NCBI RefSeq assembly: GCF_023715565.1
Contig: NZ_JAMBOJ010000032.1
Coordinates: forward strand, 1-54,570
Length of the DNA: 54,570 bases
Direction: 5' to 3'
From: Cytobacillus firmus
GTDB taxonomy: Bacteria > Bacillota > Bacilli > Bacillales > Cytobacillaceae
Positions 34,111 through 42,506 of this stretch are shown here, in pieces. The notes under the pieces are model-generated. The model searched no databases. It was not told where the DNA came from and worked only from the letters and a program-made list of their open reading frames with translations. A program made the position numbers and the translations under genes. Numbering within the stretch: position 1 is the first letter of the stretch; each line of letters begins with the position of its first letter.

Positions 34111-34167
34111 ATGGACTTTGATGGGGAAGTGTTCTGGTTGTTTTTTGTAGGGTATTTATTCTTTTAG
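34111..34167 (+). CDS. Possible 18-residue hydrophobic peptide
   Basis: GGAGG lies 8 nt before ATG 34111, which opens MDFDGEVFWLFFVGYLFF and a TAG. It could be a tiny membrane peptide or the start of a decayed gene. The good ribosome site is the only support. Confidence 0.25.
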   Translation: MDFDGEVFWLFFVGYLFF

Positions 34168-34280
34168 CCAGCATGAAAAATAGTATAAAGCTGGTTCATG
34201 AGATTATGGATCGGCTAAGATTACCTAAGTAATATATTAACATAAATATCCATTTAAAGGGTGTTTTGGTAAATGGAATT

Positions 34281-34722
34281 TGCAAAGGTAGGGGATTTTG
34301 TAAATAGATGGAGAGGATTTGCAAATAGATGGTGTGGATCTGCAAATAGAGAGTGTGAAATTGCAAATAAAAACGCTGAATTTGCAAATAGGAAAGCTTC
34401 TTTGCAAATTGAATATGAATCTGCAATAGAAGGAGGGGATTTGCAAATAGAGAGTGTGAAATTGCAAATAGAAAAGCAAAATTGCAAATAAAAACGCTGA
34501 ATTTGCAAATAGGAGCTTCTTTGCGAAATGAATATGAATCTGCAAATAGAAGGAGGGGATCTGCAAATAGAGAGTGTGAAATTGCAAATAGAAAAGCAAA
34601 ATTGCAAATAAAAACCTGAAATTGCAAATAGGAAAGCTTTTTTTGCAAATTGAATATCAATCCGTAAATAGATGGAGAGGATTTGCAAATAGAAAGGTTG
34701 ATTCTGCAAATAGACCGGCCCA
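34281..34722. repeat. Phased array of about 22 TGCAAATA boxes, 20-21 bp apart
   Basis: TGCAAA boxes (or one-base variants) start at 34281, 34300, 34320, 34341, 34362, 34383, 34403, 34422, 34442, 34463, 34483, 34504, 34522, 34541, 34562, 34583, 34603, 34623, 34644, 34664, 34684 and 34705. The mean spacing is 20.2 bp. Between boxes there are about six recurring tails (for example GAAGGAGGGGAT, GAGAGTGTGAAA, GAAAAGCAAAA, AAAACGCTGAA, GGAAAGCTTC, GAATATGAATC) in a fixed order, giving a higher-order repeat of about 120 bp. Open frames through it are a by-product of the 21-bp period. Confidence 0.92.
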
Positions 34723-34753
34723 TCTGATGCTGTTTTTAGCAGTGCCCTTTATT

Positions 34754-34780
34754 GGGACAAAGAACCTGTCCCTCTGTCCC
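34754..34780. repeat. GGGACA/TGTCCC intergenic hairpin
   Basis: GGGACA (34754-34759) faces TGTCCC (34767-34772), with a second TGTCCC at 34775-34780. Related GGGACAGG...CCTGTCCC pairs occur at 42052-42104, and GGGACAAAGGGAG at 39938. This looks like a dispersed intergenic element of this genome. Confidence 0.55.
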
Positions 34781-34963
34781 AGCTAAGTCTCATATTCTGT
34801 TAAATTATGAAATTTTTCTACAGCATTTTTTGTAAAAAATAGATCTAATTTCCTGTTACAAAATCTGTTAATCAGGTCTTTTGATCCTTATATGAAAATT
34901 TTGGATTTGGTACCTTTATAGGGTATTAAAAAAATTCAGAATAATACAACTAGGAGGTAGGGA

Positions 34964-37900
34964 ATGAGGATTAAAAGATCAGCAGTGGCCTTATTAATGT
35001 TCATGCTAATCTTCTCCAGTTCGGTATCTGCAGCCATTGTGCCTGAGAAAACACCGAACAGCAAGGGAGAAGAAAACCGCAAGACCATCCAGGAAATAAA
35101 GAAAAGTGAGCTGGACAAGCAGTACAGCAAAACTGATATTGTCAGGGTTATCGTGGAGATGAAGACAGAGCCATCTGTCCTTTATGCCCAAAAGCAAAAG
35201 AAGAAGTATAAAGAACTTCCAGATGCAACAAAGCAGAAGCTGAAAAATGAAAAGCTGTCAGAACAGAAGAAGGTAAAGGATCGTGCCAAAAAGAGTAAAG
35301 TGAAGATGATTGAGCGCGAAAGCTTTACTACAATTGTAAATGGCTTTAGTGCTGAGATGATGTATGGAGATATCGAGCTTGTGAAAGAAATGCCGGAAGT
35401 GGCCGAGGTACAAGTGGTGAACGAGTACGAAAAGCCGCAGGAAAAACCGGATATGGTATACAGTAAAGAGCTCGTACAAGCACAAGAAGCTTGGCGTGAT
35501 TATGGCTTTAAAGGTGAGGGCATGGTAGTCGGTGTCATTGATACCGGTATGGATCCTTCTCACCGTGATATGGTTTTAGCCGATGAATCAGAAAAAGAAT
35601 TAACGAAGGCGGAAATCTCCAAGTTTAAAAAAGATAACGGCCTTCTTGGAAAATACTATTCTGAAAAAGTACCATATGGATACAATTATATGGATGAAAA
35701 TGACACAATCCGCGATATCGGACCGGATGCTTCCATGCATGGAATGCACGTTGCCGGAACTGTTGGAGCGAATGGCGATGAGGAAAACGGCGGCATTAAA
35801 GGGGTAGCACCTGAAGCTCAAATCCTTGCGCTTAAAGTATTCGGAAATGATCCGAATATGCCATCTACATACAGTGATATTTATGTAAAGGCAATTGATG
35901 ATGCGATTGTACTTGGTGCAGACGTATTGAACATGAGCCTTGGTTCTACAGCTGGTTTCGTGAGCCCTGAATCAGCTGAGCAAAAAGCGATTGCCAGAGC
36001 AGTTGAAAACGGCATTCTAATGTCTATCTCTGCTGGGAACTCTGCTCACTTTGGAAATGGATTTGCGAATCCAAGCAATGAAAACCCGGATATCGGTGTC
36101 AGCGGATCACCTGGTGTATCCTATGATTCTCTGCAGGTTGCATCCATTGAAAATAGCTTTATGGATCTAGATGCAGTGAACTACCAGTTCGGTGAGGAGT
36201 CTGGAAAAGCTGCGTTCCTATCAGCATCAAATGTTCACCCGAACGATGTTGAAGAGAAAACATTTGAAGTGGCATACGGCGGACTGGGCAAGCCTGAAGA
36301 GCTTTCCGGAGTTGCTGGGAAATATGCATTAATTCAGCGCGGAGAGCTGGCATTTGTTGATAAAGCGATCAATGCCCAGGCAGCTGGAGCACTTGGTGTC
36401 ATTATTTACAACAATGCAGATGGATATGTCAACATGGCAAGTGATCCGTCCATTACCATTCCGCAGCTGTTCATGCTGAAAAATGACGGTGACAAGCTGG
36501 CAGCAGCCCTTCAGGATGGACAGACAGTCAATCTTACGTTTAACGGAGAAAAGACAAAGTCAGCAAACCCTGAAGCTGGCAAAATGAGCGCCTTCACTTC
36601 ATGGGGATTAACACCTAACCTGGACTTCAAGCCTGAAATCACAGCTCCAGGCGGACAAATTTATTCTACTCTTGAGAATAACAAGTACGGAATGATGAGC
36701 GGTACATCCATGGCAGCTCCTCATGTTTCCGGTGGTGCAGCACTTGTTCTTGAGCGTGTGGATAACGAGTTTGGCGTAACCGGCTTTGACCGTGTCAACG
36801 TTGCGAAGAACCTGATGATGAATACTGCGGCACCAGTTATTGATAAAGGAACAGTAAACAGTGCATTTGAATGGAATATCCCTTATTCCCCGCGCCGCCA
36901 GGGATCAGGCATCATGCAGCTTCATTCGGCATTGTCTTCTCCTGTGATTGTGACGGAGGCTTCAACGAATGAAGGGAAAGTGGCTTTAAAAGAGGTTGGC
37001 AATACGTTTGAATTTACGTTAAAAGCACAAAACTTCAGTGATGAGGATGTAGCCTATGATGTGGCGGCTAATCTTCAGACTGACTTTGCAGCCTATGAAG
37101 AGATGGGCTGGGCAGCAGATGAGCTTGAAGGTCAGAAGATATTAGATGCTTCTGTAAAAGTGAATGGCCAGGATTCAGCAGAGGTAACCGTTCCTGCGAA
37201 TGGATCTGTAAGCTTTAAAGTAAGTGTGGATGTGAGTAATGCAAAAGTAGTAGAACCTTCTATGACAGGAAACTGGGAAACTCCGGTGGACATTAATGAG
37301 GTGTTCCCGAACGGATACTTTGTTGAAGGATATGTCACGTTGACAGATTCAGCTGATGTGAACCCGCGGTTAACGGTTCCATATGTAGGCTTCAAGGGTG
37401 ATTGGGATAAAGCTCCGATCCTTGACGGCATGAAGTATGATGACAGTTCATTCTACGGAATGGCAGGAGCTGTTTCTGAGTCAGCTGACAGCTACACATA
37501 TTTGGGATACGACCCGGTAAATGATACTTTCAACGGTGAAGCCATTGCGATTTCTCCGAACGGGGACAAAGTTCAGGATCAACTGATTCCGGTCCTATCA
37601 TTCTTAAGGAATGCGAAACAAGTAGAATTCGCGATTACAGATGAAGATGGAAAAACGTTACGCAAGCTGCGCACGGAAAATAGCCTCCGCAAGCTTTATT
37701 ACGATGGCGGCCGCGGTGCAACTTACACGCTTAACCCGTCTTGGGGCTGGGATGGAAAAATCAGCAACCAGTTTGCACAGGATGGACAGTACTATTATGA
37801 AATTAAGTCTGTCATCGATTATGAAGGGGCAGAATGGCAATCCGTGAAAATCCCTGTAAAGGTGGACACGGTTGCGCCAAGCGTTCAGGCTGAGCTGATC

Positions 37901-38806
37901 GAAGGCAACACAGTATTAAAGCTGGAAGCTTCTGATAACCCTGAAGGCTCAGGCATTTCGTATATTGATATTTTCGTAGATGAAGAGTCTATTCTGGATG
38001 AAGCACTAAGCGGGGATACAGAAGAATTTGACCTTCCGGAAGAATTGGAAGTCGGCGCTAATGTTAAGGTTGTAGCCTATGACTTTGCTGGCAACTCTTC
38101 CGAAGCAACTGTGGAAGTGGGCGAAGTGAGCAATGACAAGACTGTTCCATACGTGTACCTAGAAGAGCCTGAGGCTCTTGAAGTGTACAACACCAATGAA
38201 CTGACTGTCAGTGGCTATATTAAAGAAGAGTCTGGCATGAAGGAATTCAGCATTGCTGGAACTCCAATTGAAACTACGTACAATGAAGCTAAAGGCCAGT
38301 ATGAGTTTGAAACAAAGATGACGTTTGAAGATGGCGTTCACAGCCTTGAAGTGAAAGCTGTGGATACTGCAAATAATGCGATCTCTTTCAAGCGCACAAT
38401 CATCGTCGATGCGACTGGCCCGACGGTTGAAATTGATGGACTGCCTTCAAGCAAATACATTAAGCATAACAAGAAAGATCCTGCCATCGACATCACCGTG
38501 ACAGATAACTTTGACCAGCTTCGCTTCTACCAGGACGGCAGCGAACTATTCTACCAGGAATTCCAGGAGCCTTATGCAATGAGAGGCATCGAAAAAGAAT
38601 TCAAAAAGATTAAACTATCATTGAAAGAAGGCTTAAACGTCTTTACGTTTGAAGCAGAAGACCTGGCAGGCAACAAAACAACCAAAACGGTTGAACTGTA
38701 CAAACTGAAAAAAGGTGAACAGCCACCGAAAAAACATGAAACCCCTGATGGACCAGCAAAGCCTGGTAAAGGGAATGGAAATGGAAATGGAAAGAAAGAT
38801 AAATAA
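34964..38806 (+). CDS. Secreted subtilisin-like serine protease (S8, Vpr/lactocepin type)
   Basis: The 1280-residue exoenzyme has a signal peptide (about 1-23, ending VSAA), an I9-type propeptide (about 55-160) and an S8 catalytic domain with Asp193 (VIDTGMDPSH), His259 (HGMHVAGTVG) and Ser582 (MSGTSMAAPHVSGG). A PA domain is inserted at about 400-530, followed by Fn3/Ig-like modules (about 660-1240) with GNSSEATVEV/GNKTTKTVEL repeats. The tail is basic and Gly/Asn-rich (PAKPGKGNGNGNGKK), with no LPxTG anchor. It degrades extracellular protein. AGGAGG lies 7 nt before the ATG. Repeat arrays flank it on both sides. Confidence 0.95.
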   Translation: MRIKRSAVALLMFMLIFSSSVSAAIVPEKTPNSKGEENRKTIQEIKKSELDKQYSKTDIVRVIVEMKTEPSVLYAQKQKKKYKELPDATKQKLKNEKLSEQKKVKDRAKKSKVKMIERESFTTIVNGFSAEMMYGDIELVKEMPEVAEVQVVNEYEKPQEKPDMVYSKELVQAQEAWRDYGFKGEGMVVGVIDTGMDPSHRDMVLADESEKELTKAEISKFKKDNGLLGKYYSEKVPYGYNYMDENDTIRDIGPDASMHGMHVAGTVGANGDEENGGIKGVAPEAQILALKVFGNDPNMPSTYSDIYVKAIDDAIVLGADVLNMSLGSTAGFVSPESAEQKAIARAVENGILMSISAGNSAHFGNGFANPSNENPDIGVSGSPGVSYDSLQVASIENSFMDLDAVNYQFGEESGKAAFLSASNVHPNDVEEKTFEVAYGGLGKPEELSGVAGKYALIQRGELAFVDKAINAQAAGALGVIIYNNADGYVNMASDPSITIPQLFMLKNDGDKLAAALQDGQTVNLTFNGEKTKSANPEAGKMSAFTSWGLTPNLDFKPEITAPGGQIYSTLENNKYGMMSGTSMAAPHVSGGAALVLERVDNEFGVTGFDRVNVAKNLMMNTAAPVIDKGTVNSAFEWNIPYSPRRQGSGIMQLHSALSSPVIVTEASTNEGKVALKEVGNTFEFTLKAQNFSDEDVAYDVAANLQTDFAAYEEMGWAADELEGQKILDASVKVNGQDSAEVTVPANGSVSFKVSVDVSNAKVVEPSMTGNWETPVDINEVFPNGYFVEGYVTLTDSADVNPRLTVPYVGFKGDWDKAPILDGMKYDDSSFYGMAGAVSESADSYTYLGYDPVNDTFNGEAIAISPNGDKVQDQLIPVLSFLRNAKQVEFAITDEDGKTLRKLRTENSLRKLYYDGGRGATYTLNPSWGWDGKISNQFAQDGQYYYEIKSVIDYEGAEWQSVKIPVKVDTVAPSVQAELIEGNTVLKLEASDNPEGSGISYIDIFVDEESILDEALSGDTEEFDLPEELEVGANVKVVAYDFAGNSSEATVEVGEVSNDKTVPYVYLEEPEALEVYNTNELTVSGYIKEESGMKEFSIAGTPIETTYNEAKGQYEFETKMTFEDGVHSLEVKAVDTANNAISFKRTIIVDATGPTVEIDGLPSSKYIKHNKKDPAIDITVTDNFDQLRFYQDGSELFYQEFQEPYAMRGIEKEFKKIKLSLKEGLNVFTFEAEDLAGNKTTKTVELYKLKKGEQPPKKHETPDGPAKPGKGNGNGNGKKDK

Positions 38807-38816
38807 TAGTATGTGG

Positions 38817-38852
38817 AAACCCGGCTTCTTTGAGGAGCCGGGTTTTTTTTGG
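38817..38852 (+). terminator. Terminator after the protease gene
   Basis: AACCCGGCT (38818-38826) pairs with AGCCGGGTT (38836-38844) and TTTTTT follows. Confidence 0.9.
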
Positions 38853-38877
38853 GGGGTGACAGCTGGCTGGAGGGGAT

Positions 38878-39140
38878 TTTGCAAATAGATGGAGAGGACC
38901 TGCAAATAGAACGCTGAATTTGCAAATTGAATATCAAACTGCAAATAGAAGGAGAGGATTTGCAAATAGAGGGTGTGAAATTGCAAATAGAAAAGCAAAA
39001 TTGCAAATAGAACGCGTGAATTTGCAAATAGTTGAATGCAATCAGCGCGGGAAGAATAATTTTGCAAATAGATGGGGAGGACCTGCAAATAGAAAGTGTG
39101 AATTTGCAAATAGAGGGTGTGAAATTGCAAATAGAGCCCA
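38878..39140. repeat. Second phased TGCAAATA array, downstream of the protease gene
   Basis: Boxes start at 38880, 38901, 38921, 38940, 38961, 38982, 39002, 39023, 39063, 39084, 39105 and 39126. The one 40-bp step (39023 to 39063) holds a decayed box (TGCAAT near 39038), so phase is kept. The tails are the same types as in the upstream array (ATGGAGAGGA, GAGGGTGTGAAA, GAAAAGCAAAA, AACGCTGAA, GAATATCAA) and have the same orientation. It starts about 30 bp behind the protease terminator. Confidence 0.92.
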
Positions 39141-39322
39141 AGCAGCCACATCTTATGAAAAAGTAAATATCCTAACTCCAAATAACTGAAGGTACTGTTC
39201 CGTATATTCCATAGGGGACTGCAGCTCTCTTTTCTTATATAGGGATTGAGGCATCATTGAGTCATAGAGAGCAGTTTCCATTTGAATCTGCCCTGGAATG
39301 TACATACTAACTTTTCTTTCTC

Positions 39323-39496
39323 CTAAAAAAAGATATTTTGAATGGTTATAACTAAAGTTGATACAGAACCTGCAGCTGTTAAAATAATTATTTTTCGGCT
39401 ATTCTGCTCATTTGAAGGCTTCATTAGCTCTATGGATAATGATATCCATATAACTATAGATGCTAATGCTATTATTAATAGAGTGGTACTTGTCAT
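39323..39496 (-). CDS. Small two-helix membrane protein
   Basis: ATG 39496 has GGAGG 8 nt upstream. The 57-residue protein is MTSTTLLIIALASIVIW, a short polar loop (KPSNEQNSRK), then ILTAAGSVSTLVITI: two membrane helices joined by a hydrophilic hairpin. No family recognised. The 475 bp to its right, up to the DUF4083-like gene, are AT-rich and show no other gene. Confidence 0.6.
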   Translation of the reverse strand: MTSTTLLIIALASIVIWISLSIELMKPSNEQNSRKIIILTAAGSVSTLVITIQNIFF

Positions 39497-39971
39497 ATTG
39501 CAATCCTCCATTCAATTTTTTACGATTACCATATATTTATCTTCAGTCAGCAGTATTCAAGTTTTCATTAGTGCTGAGTTATGTAAGTATGTGAAATGGG
39601 GTTACTTTTATGTGTTTTAACGGACTTATATTCAAACCATTCTTCCAGTCTCTTGCTTATAACTATATGTACGGTTTCCTCCTGAAATAGGTTTCATATA
39701 ACCGGAATTTTGTTCCAATTAAATTTTTCACCAGCGGAAGAAAGTTTTTAGAGAAATATGTTTTGCGGCTCGATTATAAGAATTATTTTTCAAAGAAAAA
39801 GTTTTAGGCTACAAAGGATTATATGAAAATTTGGCTGGGTTTATATAGATGGACCATGGCTTGGCGGAATTCGATATTGGCAAAAAGAGGATGATGTATC
39901 GTAATTATTCAATGTTGAAAGAGAAATAGTGCAAGTGGGACAAAGGGAGAGGAGCCGGTTTTGAAAGAAAA

Positions 39972-40112
39972 TTGGTTTTTGTCTTTTTATTGGCCATTCC
40001 TGCGATTCTCGTCATATTCTTTTTTATTTTCAAGAGGAGGAACGACAGGCTGAAGAGAGTGGAAGAAAAGCTGGATCAAATACTTATTAAAATGGAAAGC
40101 GATAATAAATAG
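39972..40112 (+). CDS. DUF4083-like small membrane protein, probably frameshifted near its start
   Basis: The frame encodes LLAIPAILVIFFFIFKRR (one membrane helix), then a basic helix (LKRVEEKLDQILIKMESD), as in DUF4083-type Bacillus proteins. No good start lies in this frame. A TTG at 39961 with GGAG upstream gives MKENWFLSF and then leaves the frame at the T-run 39983-39989. One extra T would give MKENWFLSFLLAIPAI, a natural N-terminus. Followed by a terminator. Confidence 0.45.
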   Translation: MVFVFLLAIPAILVIFFFIFKRRNDRLKRVEEKLDQILIKMESDNK

Positions 40113-40143
40113 CGGCGCATGGTTTAGTGTAAGGCGAAAAACT

Positions 40144-40175
40144 GTGTACAGAATGAATCTGTGCGCTTTTTTTAT
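40144..40175 (+). terminator. Terminator, copy 1 of a duplicated element
   Basis: GTGTACAGA pairs with TCTGTGCGC (two GU pairs) around ATGAA, followed by TTTTTTT. A diverged copy lies at 42125-42155, with homology continuing about 35 bp further. Confidence 0.7.
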
Positions 40176-40323
40176 GCTTTTTACCATTGGGCTGGAGGAG
40201 CTTCAGACATCCGGGGGTGAGTCCGAATTAGGGAGGGACATTAATCCCATTTATGGCAATATGTATTTTAAAAGTATATGAATTTAAAGGAGGGAGATAT
40301 TAAGTAAAAAAGAAGGGATTACC

Positions 40324-41343
40324 ATGAAAAAAATTAAACCAATTAAATTAGGTTCTCATCAAGCAAGCAGCAAGGAAAAATTAACATCTGCAGAAATGGG
40401 CAAGCTTTGGGCTACATACATGGGAAACAGTATGGCAACATGTATTTTAAAATATTTTTTGCAGCATGTGGACGATAAAGAAATTAAAAAGTTATTGGAA
40501 AATGCCTTGCACCTCTCGGAAGAATTCCTGGAAATCATTAAAGGGATCTTTGAGAAAGATGGAGTTCCCATTCCTGCAGGTTTTTCGGATGAGGATGTTA
40601 ACTTAGGTGCCCCGAGACTGTTTATGGACGAATTTTATGTCCATTATTTAAAGTATACGGCAAAAGCGGGATTAAGTATTTATAGTATCGCGATCCCACT
40701 GGTTTACAGAAAGGATGTAAAGGAATTCTTCAGGCATTGTATGGATGGTGCCTTGGAATTAATGGAGCAGATAAAAGATATCCTCATGCATAAAGGGTTA
40801 ATTATTAAACCACCATTAATTCCGGCTCCTGAGAAAGTGGAATTTGTACATAAGGATTTTCTGAATGGATATCTGGGAAACAAACGTCCTATGCATGCAA
40901 TGGAAATCACCCATTTCTACGATAATATTGAAAATAATGTAACAAGCAAAGCACTGATTACGGCATTCAGCCAGGTGGCAAAGGATGAAAAGATCCGAAA
41001 ACTATTCGAGAGTGGAAAGGAAATAACTACAGTTAATATCGAGAGTTATAAACAAAAACTGCATGAGGAAGATTTGCCGTCTCCACCTTATCTGGATGAC
41101 TTAGTAACGAATTCCACTTTTTCGCCTTTTTCAGATAAAATCATGCTGTTCCATAAGATGGATATGTTTTCAATAAAAATCAGGGCCTTCGGAAATTCAG
41201 TGGCCGTCAATGGGCGGCGGGATATTGGAATGATTTATTTGAAGGCAATTATGAAAAACTCATATTTTGTTGAACGTGCTGCTAGAATTATGATTGAGAA
41301 AGGATGGTTTGAACAGCCACCTGCAGCTGCTGATCGAGGTTAA
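40324..41343 (+). CDS. DUF3231 family protein
   Basis: The 339-residue protein consists of two similar helical halves (about 20-165 and 190-330), each a four-helix bundle, with GKLWATYMGNSMATCILKYF in the first and ITHFYDNIENNVTSKALITA in the second. This is the duplicated coat-F-like/ferritin-like arrangement of DUF3231 proteins, common in spore-formers and possibly spore-associated. GAAGGG lies 5 nt before ATG 40324. Function unproven. Confidence 0.9.
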   Translation: MKKIKPIKLGSHQASSKEKLTSAEMGKLWATYMGNSMATCILKYFLQHVDDKEIKKLLENALHLSEEFLEIIKGIFEKDGVPIPAGFSDEDVNLGAPRLFMDEFYVHYLKYTAKAGLSIYSIAIPLVYRKDVKEFFRHCMDGALELMEQIKDILMHKGLIIKPPLIPAPEKVEFVHKDFLNGYLGNKRPMHAMEITHFYDNIENNVTSKALITAFSQVAKDEKIRKLFESGKEITTVNIESYKQKLHEEDLPSPPYLDDLVTNSTFSPFSDKIMLFHKMDMFSIKIRAFGNSVAVNGRRDIGMIYLKAIMKNSYFVERAARIMIEKGWFEQPPAAADRG

Positions 41344-41356
41344 TGATTTGCATATT

Positions 41357-41392
41357 AGAGAAGCCTTTCGCTGAGAAAGGCTTCTTTCTATG
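41357..41392 (+). terminator. Terminator after the DUF3231 gene
   Basis: AGAAGCCTTTC (41359-41369) pairs with GAAAGGCTTCT (41375-41385), followed by TTCTAT. Confidence 0.85.
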
Positions 41393-41540
41393 GGTGACAA
41401 AAAAGGAATAGCTTTTGGCCCATTTCCTGCAATAGGCTAAAACCCAAGACTTAGATAAAAATTGAACCGGAGGCTCACGATACTATAAATGGACCATGTT
41501 ACATTTGATATATAAAGAGTCAGGATGAGGATGAGGATAA

Positions 41541-42026
41541 ATGCTAAAAGTGAAACATCAATTAACAGATTCAGCTGCAACCCAAAAGCTGCAAATGACC
41601 ATTTCTTTATGTTCCATTCTTTTTACTATGGGGACAGCCATTCACAATTTTTTTATTATAAATCCGACACTTATTGAAACCATGATGCAAATGGCGGGAG
41701 TAGGGAACCCTGCTGGTGAAGCAATTGAATTCACATTTGGTTTTAGGATTGTCGGGTGTTTATACATTGCTGGAAATGCGGTAGGTATATTGGCTTTAAA
41801 CAGCCGCTCAAAAATATTATGGTGGATCATCTTAATAGTGAATGTCACGCAAGCCACTGGTCCTATTATGATTCCTTCATCAATGTGGACAGCAGTTTAT
41901 GACGTTTATGGTGTGTTAGGAGTCCTGCCAAGTGCGATTACGGACGGGGGAGCCATTATCTTATCTTTAGTCATGATCATTTCGATGTTCAAGTTTCGTA
42001 CCACATGGGCACAAAGACCGTCATAA
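41541..42026 (+). CDS. Four-helix membrane protein of unknown function
   Basis: The 161-residue protein has helices at about 20-40, 65-85, 90-108 and 128-150. It contains FTFGFRIVGCLYIAGNAVG and NVTQATGPIMIPSSM, residues that look conserved, but I do not recognise the family. GAGGAT lies about 6 nt before ATG 41541. It stands alone between two terminators. Confidence 0.72.
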   Translation: MLKVKHQLTDSAATQKLQMTISLCSILFTMGTAIHNFFIINPTLIETMMQMAGVGNPAGEAIEFTFGFRIVGCLYIAGNAVGILALNSRSKILWWIILIVNVTQATGPIMIPSSMWTAVYDVYGVLGVLPSAITDGGAIILSLVMIISMFKFRTTWAQRPS

Positions 42027-42049
42027 TCAGCTGCTGATCAGGGAGGGGC

Positions 42050-42108
42050 AAAGGGACAGGTCAACTGTCCCAGAGGGATGGGGAAAATGAACCCTGTCCC
42101 TTTTTATG
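42050..42108 (+). terminator. Terminator with GGGACA-type arms
   Basis: AAAGGGACAGG (42050-42060) pairs with CCTGTCCCTTT (42093-42103), followed by TTATG. The enclosed CTGTCCC can pair alternatively with GGGACAG. Confidence 0.65.
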
Positions 42109-42217
42109 TATGAACATGGGGCTGGTGTGCAGAATGAATCTGGGCACTTTTTTGATGCTTTTTAGCTTAAACCTAAGCAGCTGGAGGAGATTTGGACATA
42201 AAAAGAAGGAGAGTGCT

Positions 42218-42345
42218 AGTTAGGATCAGAACCTTGGGTAACTTTGGACACTTAAAGCAGAAAAGCGACAGTTAGAGTTAGAACTCGGTACAACTTCGGA
42301 CACAAAAAAGAGGAGGGCACCAGTTAGAGTCAGAACCCATTGTTA
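42218..42345. repeat. Three diverged 52-bp repeat units, reverse orientation of the 188-455 family
   Basis: AGTTAGGATCAGAAC, AGTTAGAGTTAGAAC and AGTTAGAGTCAGAAC start at 42218, 42270 and 42322, exactly 52 bp apart. Each of the first two is followed by AACTT--GGACAC. Read in reverse complement, this matches the GTCAGAAGTT...GGTTCTGAC core of the array at the left of the window. The unit directly follows the element copy at 42125. Confidence 0.7.
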
Positions 42346-42506
42346 ACCAGGAAAAATCCCATACACCTCCCCTCTTCAAACAACCACCTGTTAAGAAATT
42401 TGTAATAACTATATAATGTTTTGGTTAGAATCTTAATTTATACTTCCTTCAAGACTTTCAAGCCGGGTTCAATCTGGCTATTATGATAAAAAACCGGGGT
42501 GACTGG

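Noticed and set aside
34281..34715. CRISPR or origin iterons
   Set aside because: Boxes of 8-10 bp with recurring, not unique, linkers do not fit CRISPR. No rep, DnaA-box cluster or plasmid gene is nearby, so iterons are unsupported.
34273..34720. Open frames of 70-175 codons through the TGCAAATA array on both strands
   Set aside because: The near-21-bp period keeps frames open. They have no ribosome sites and encode only repeats such as LQIESVK, so they are by-products of the repeat.
38572..39189. Long minus-strand frames overlapping the protease 3' end and the second array
   Set aside because: Repeat-derived and antisense to an unambiguous gene, with no start site.
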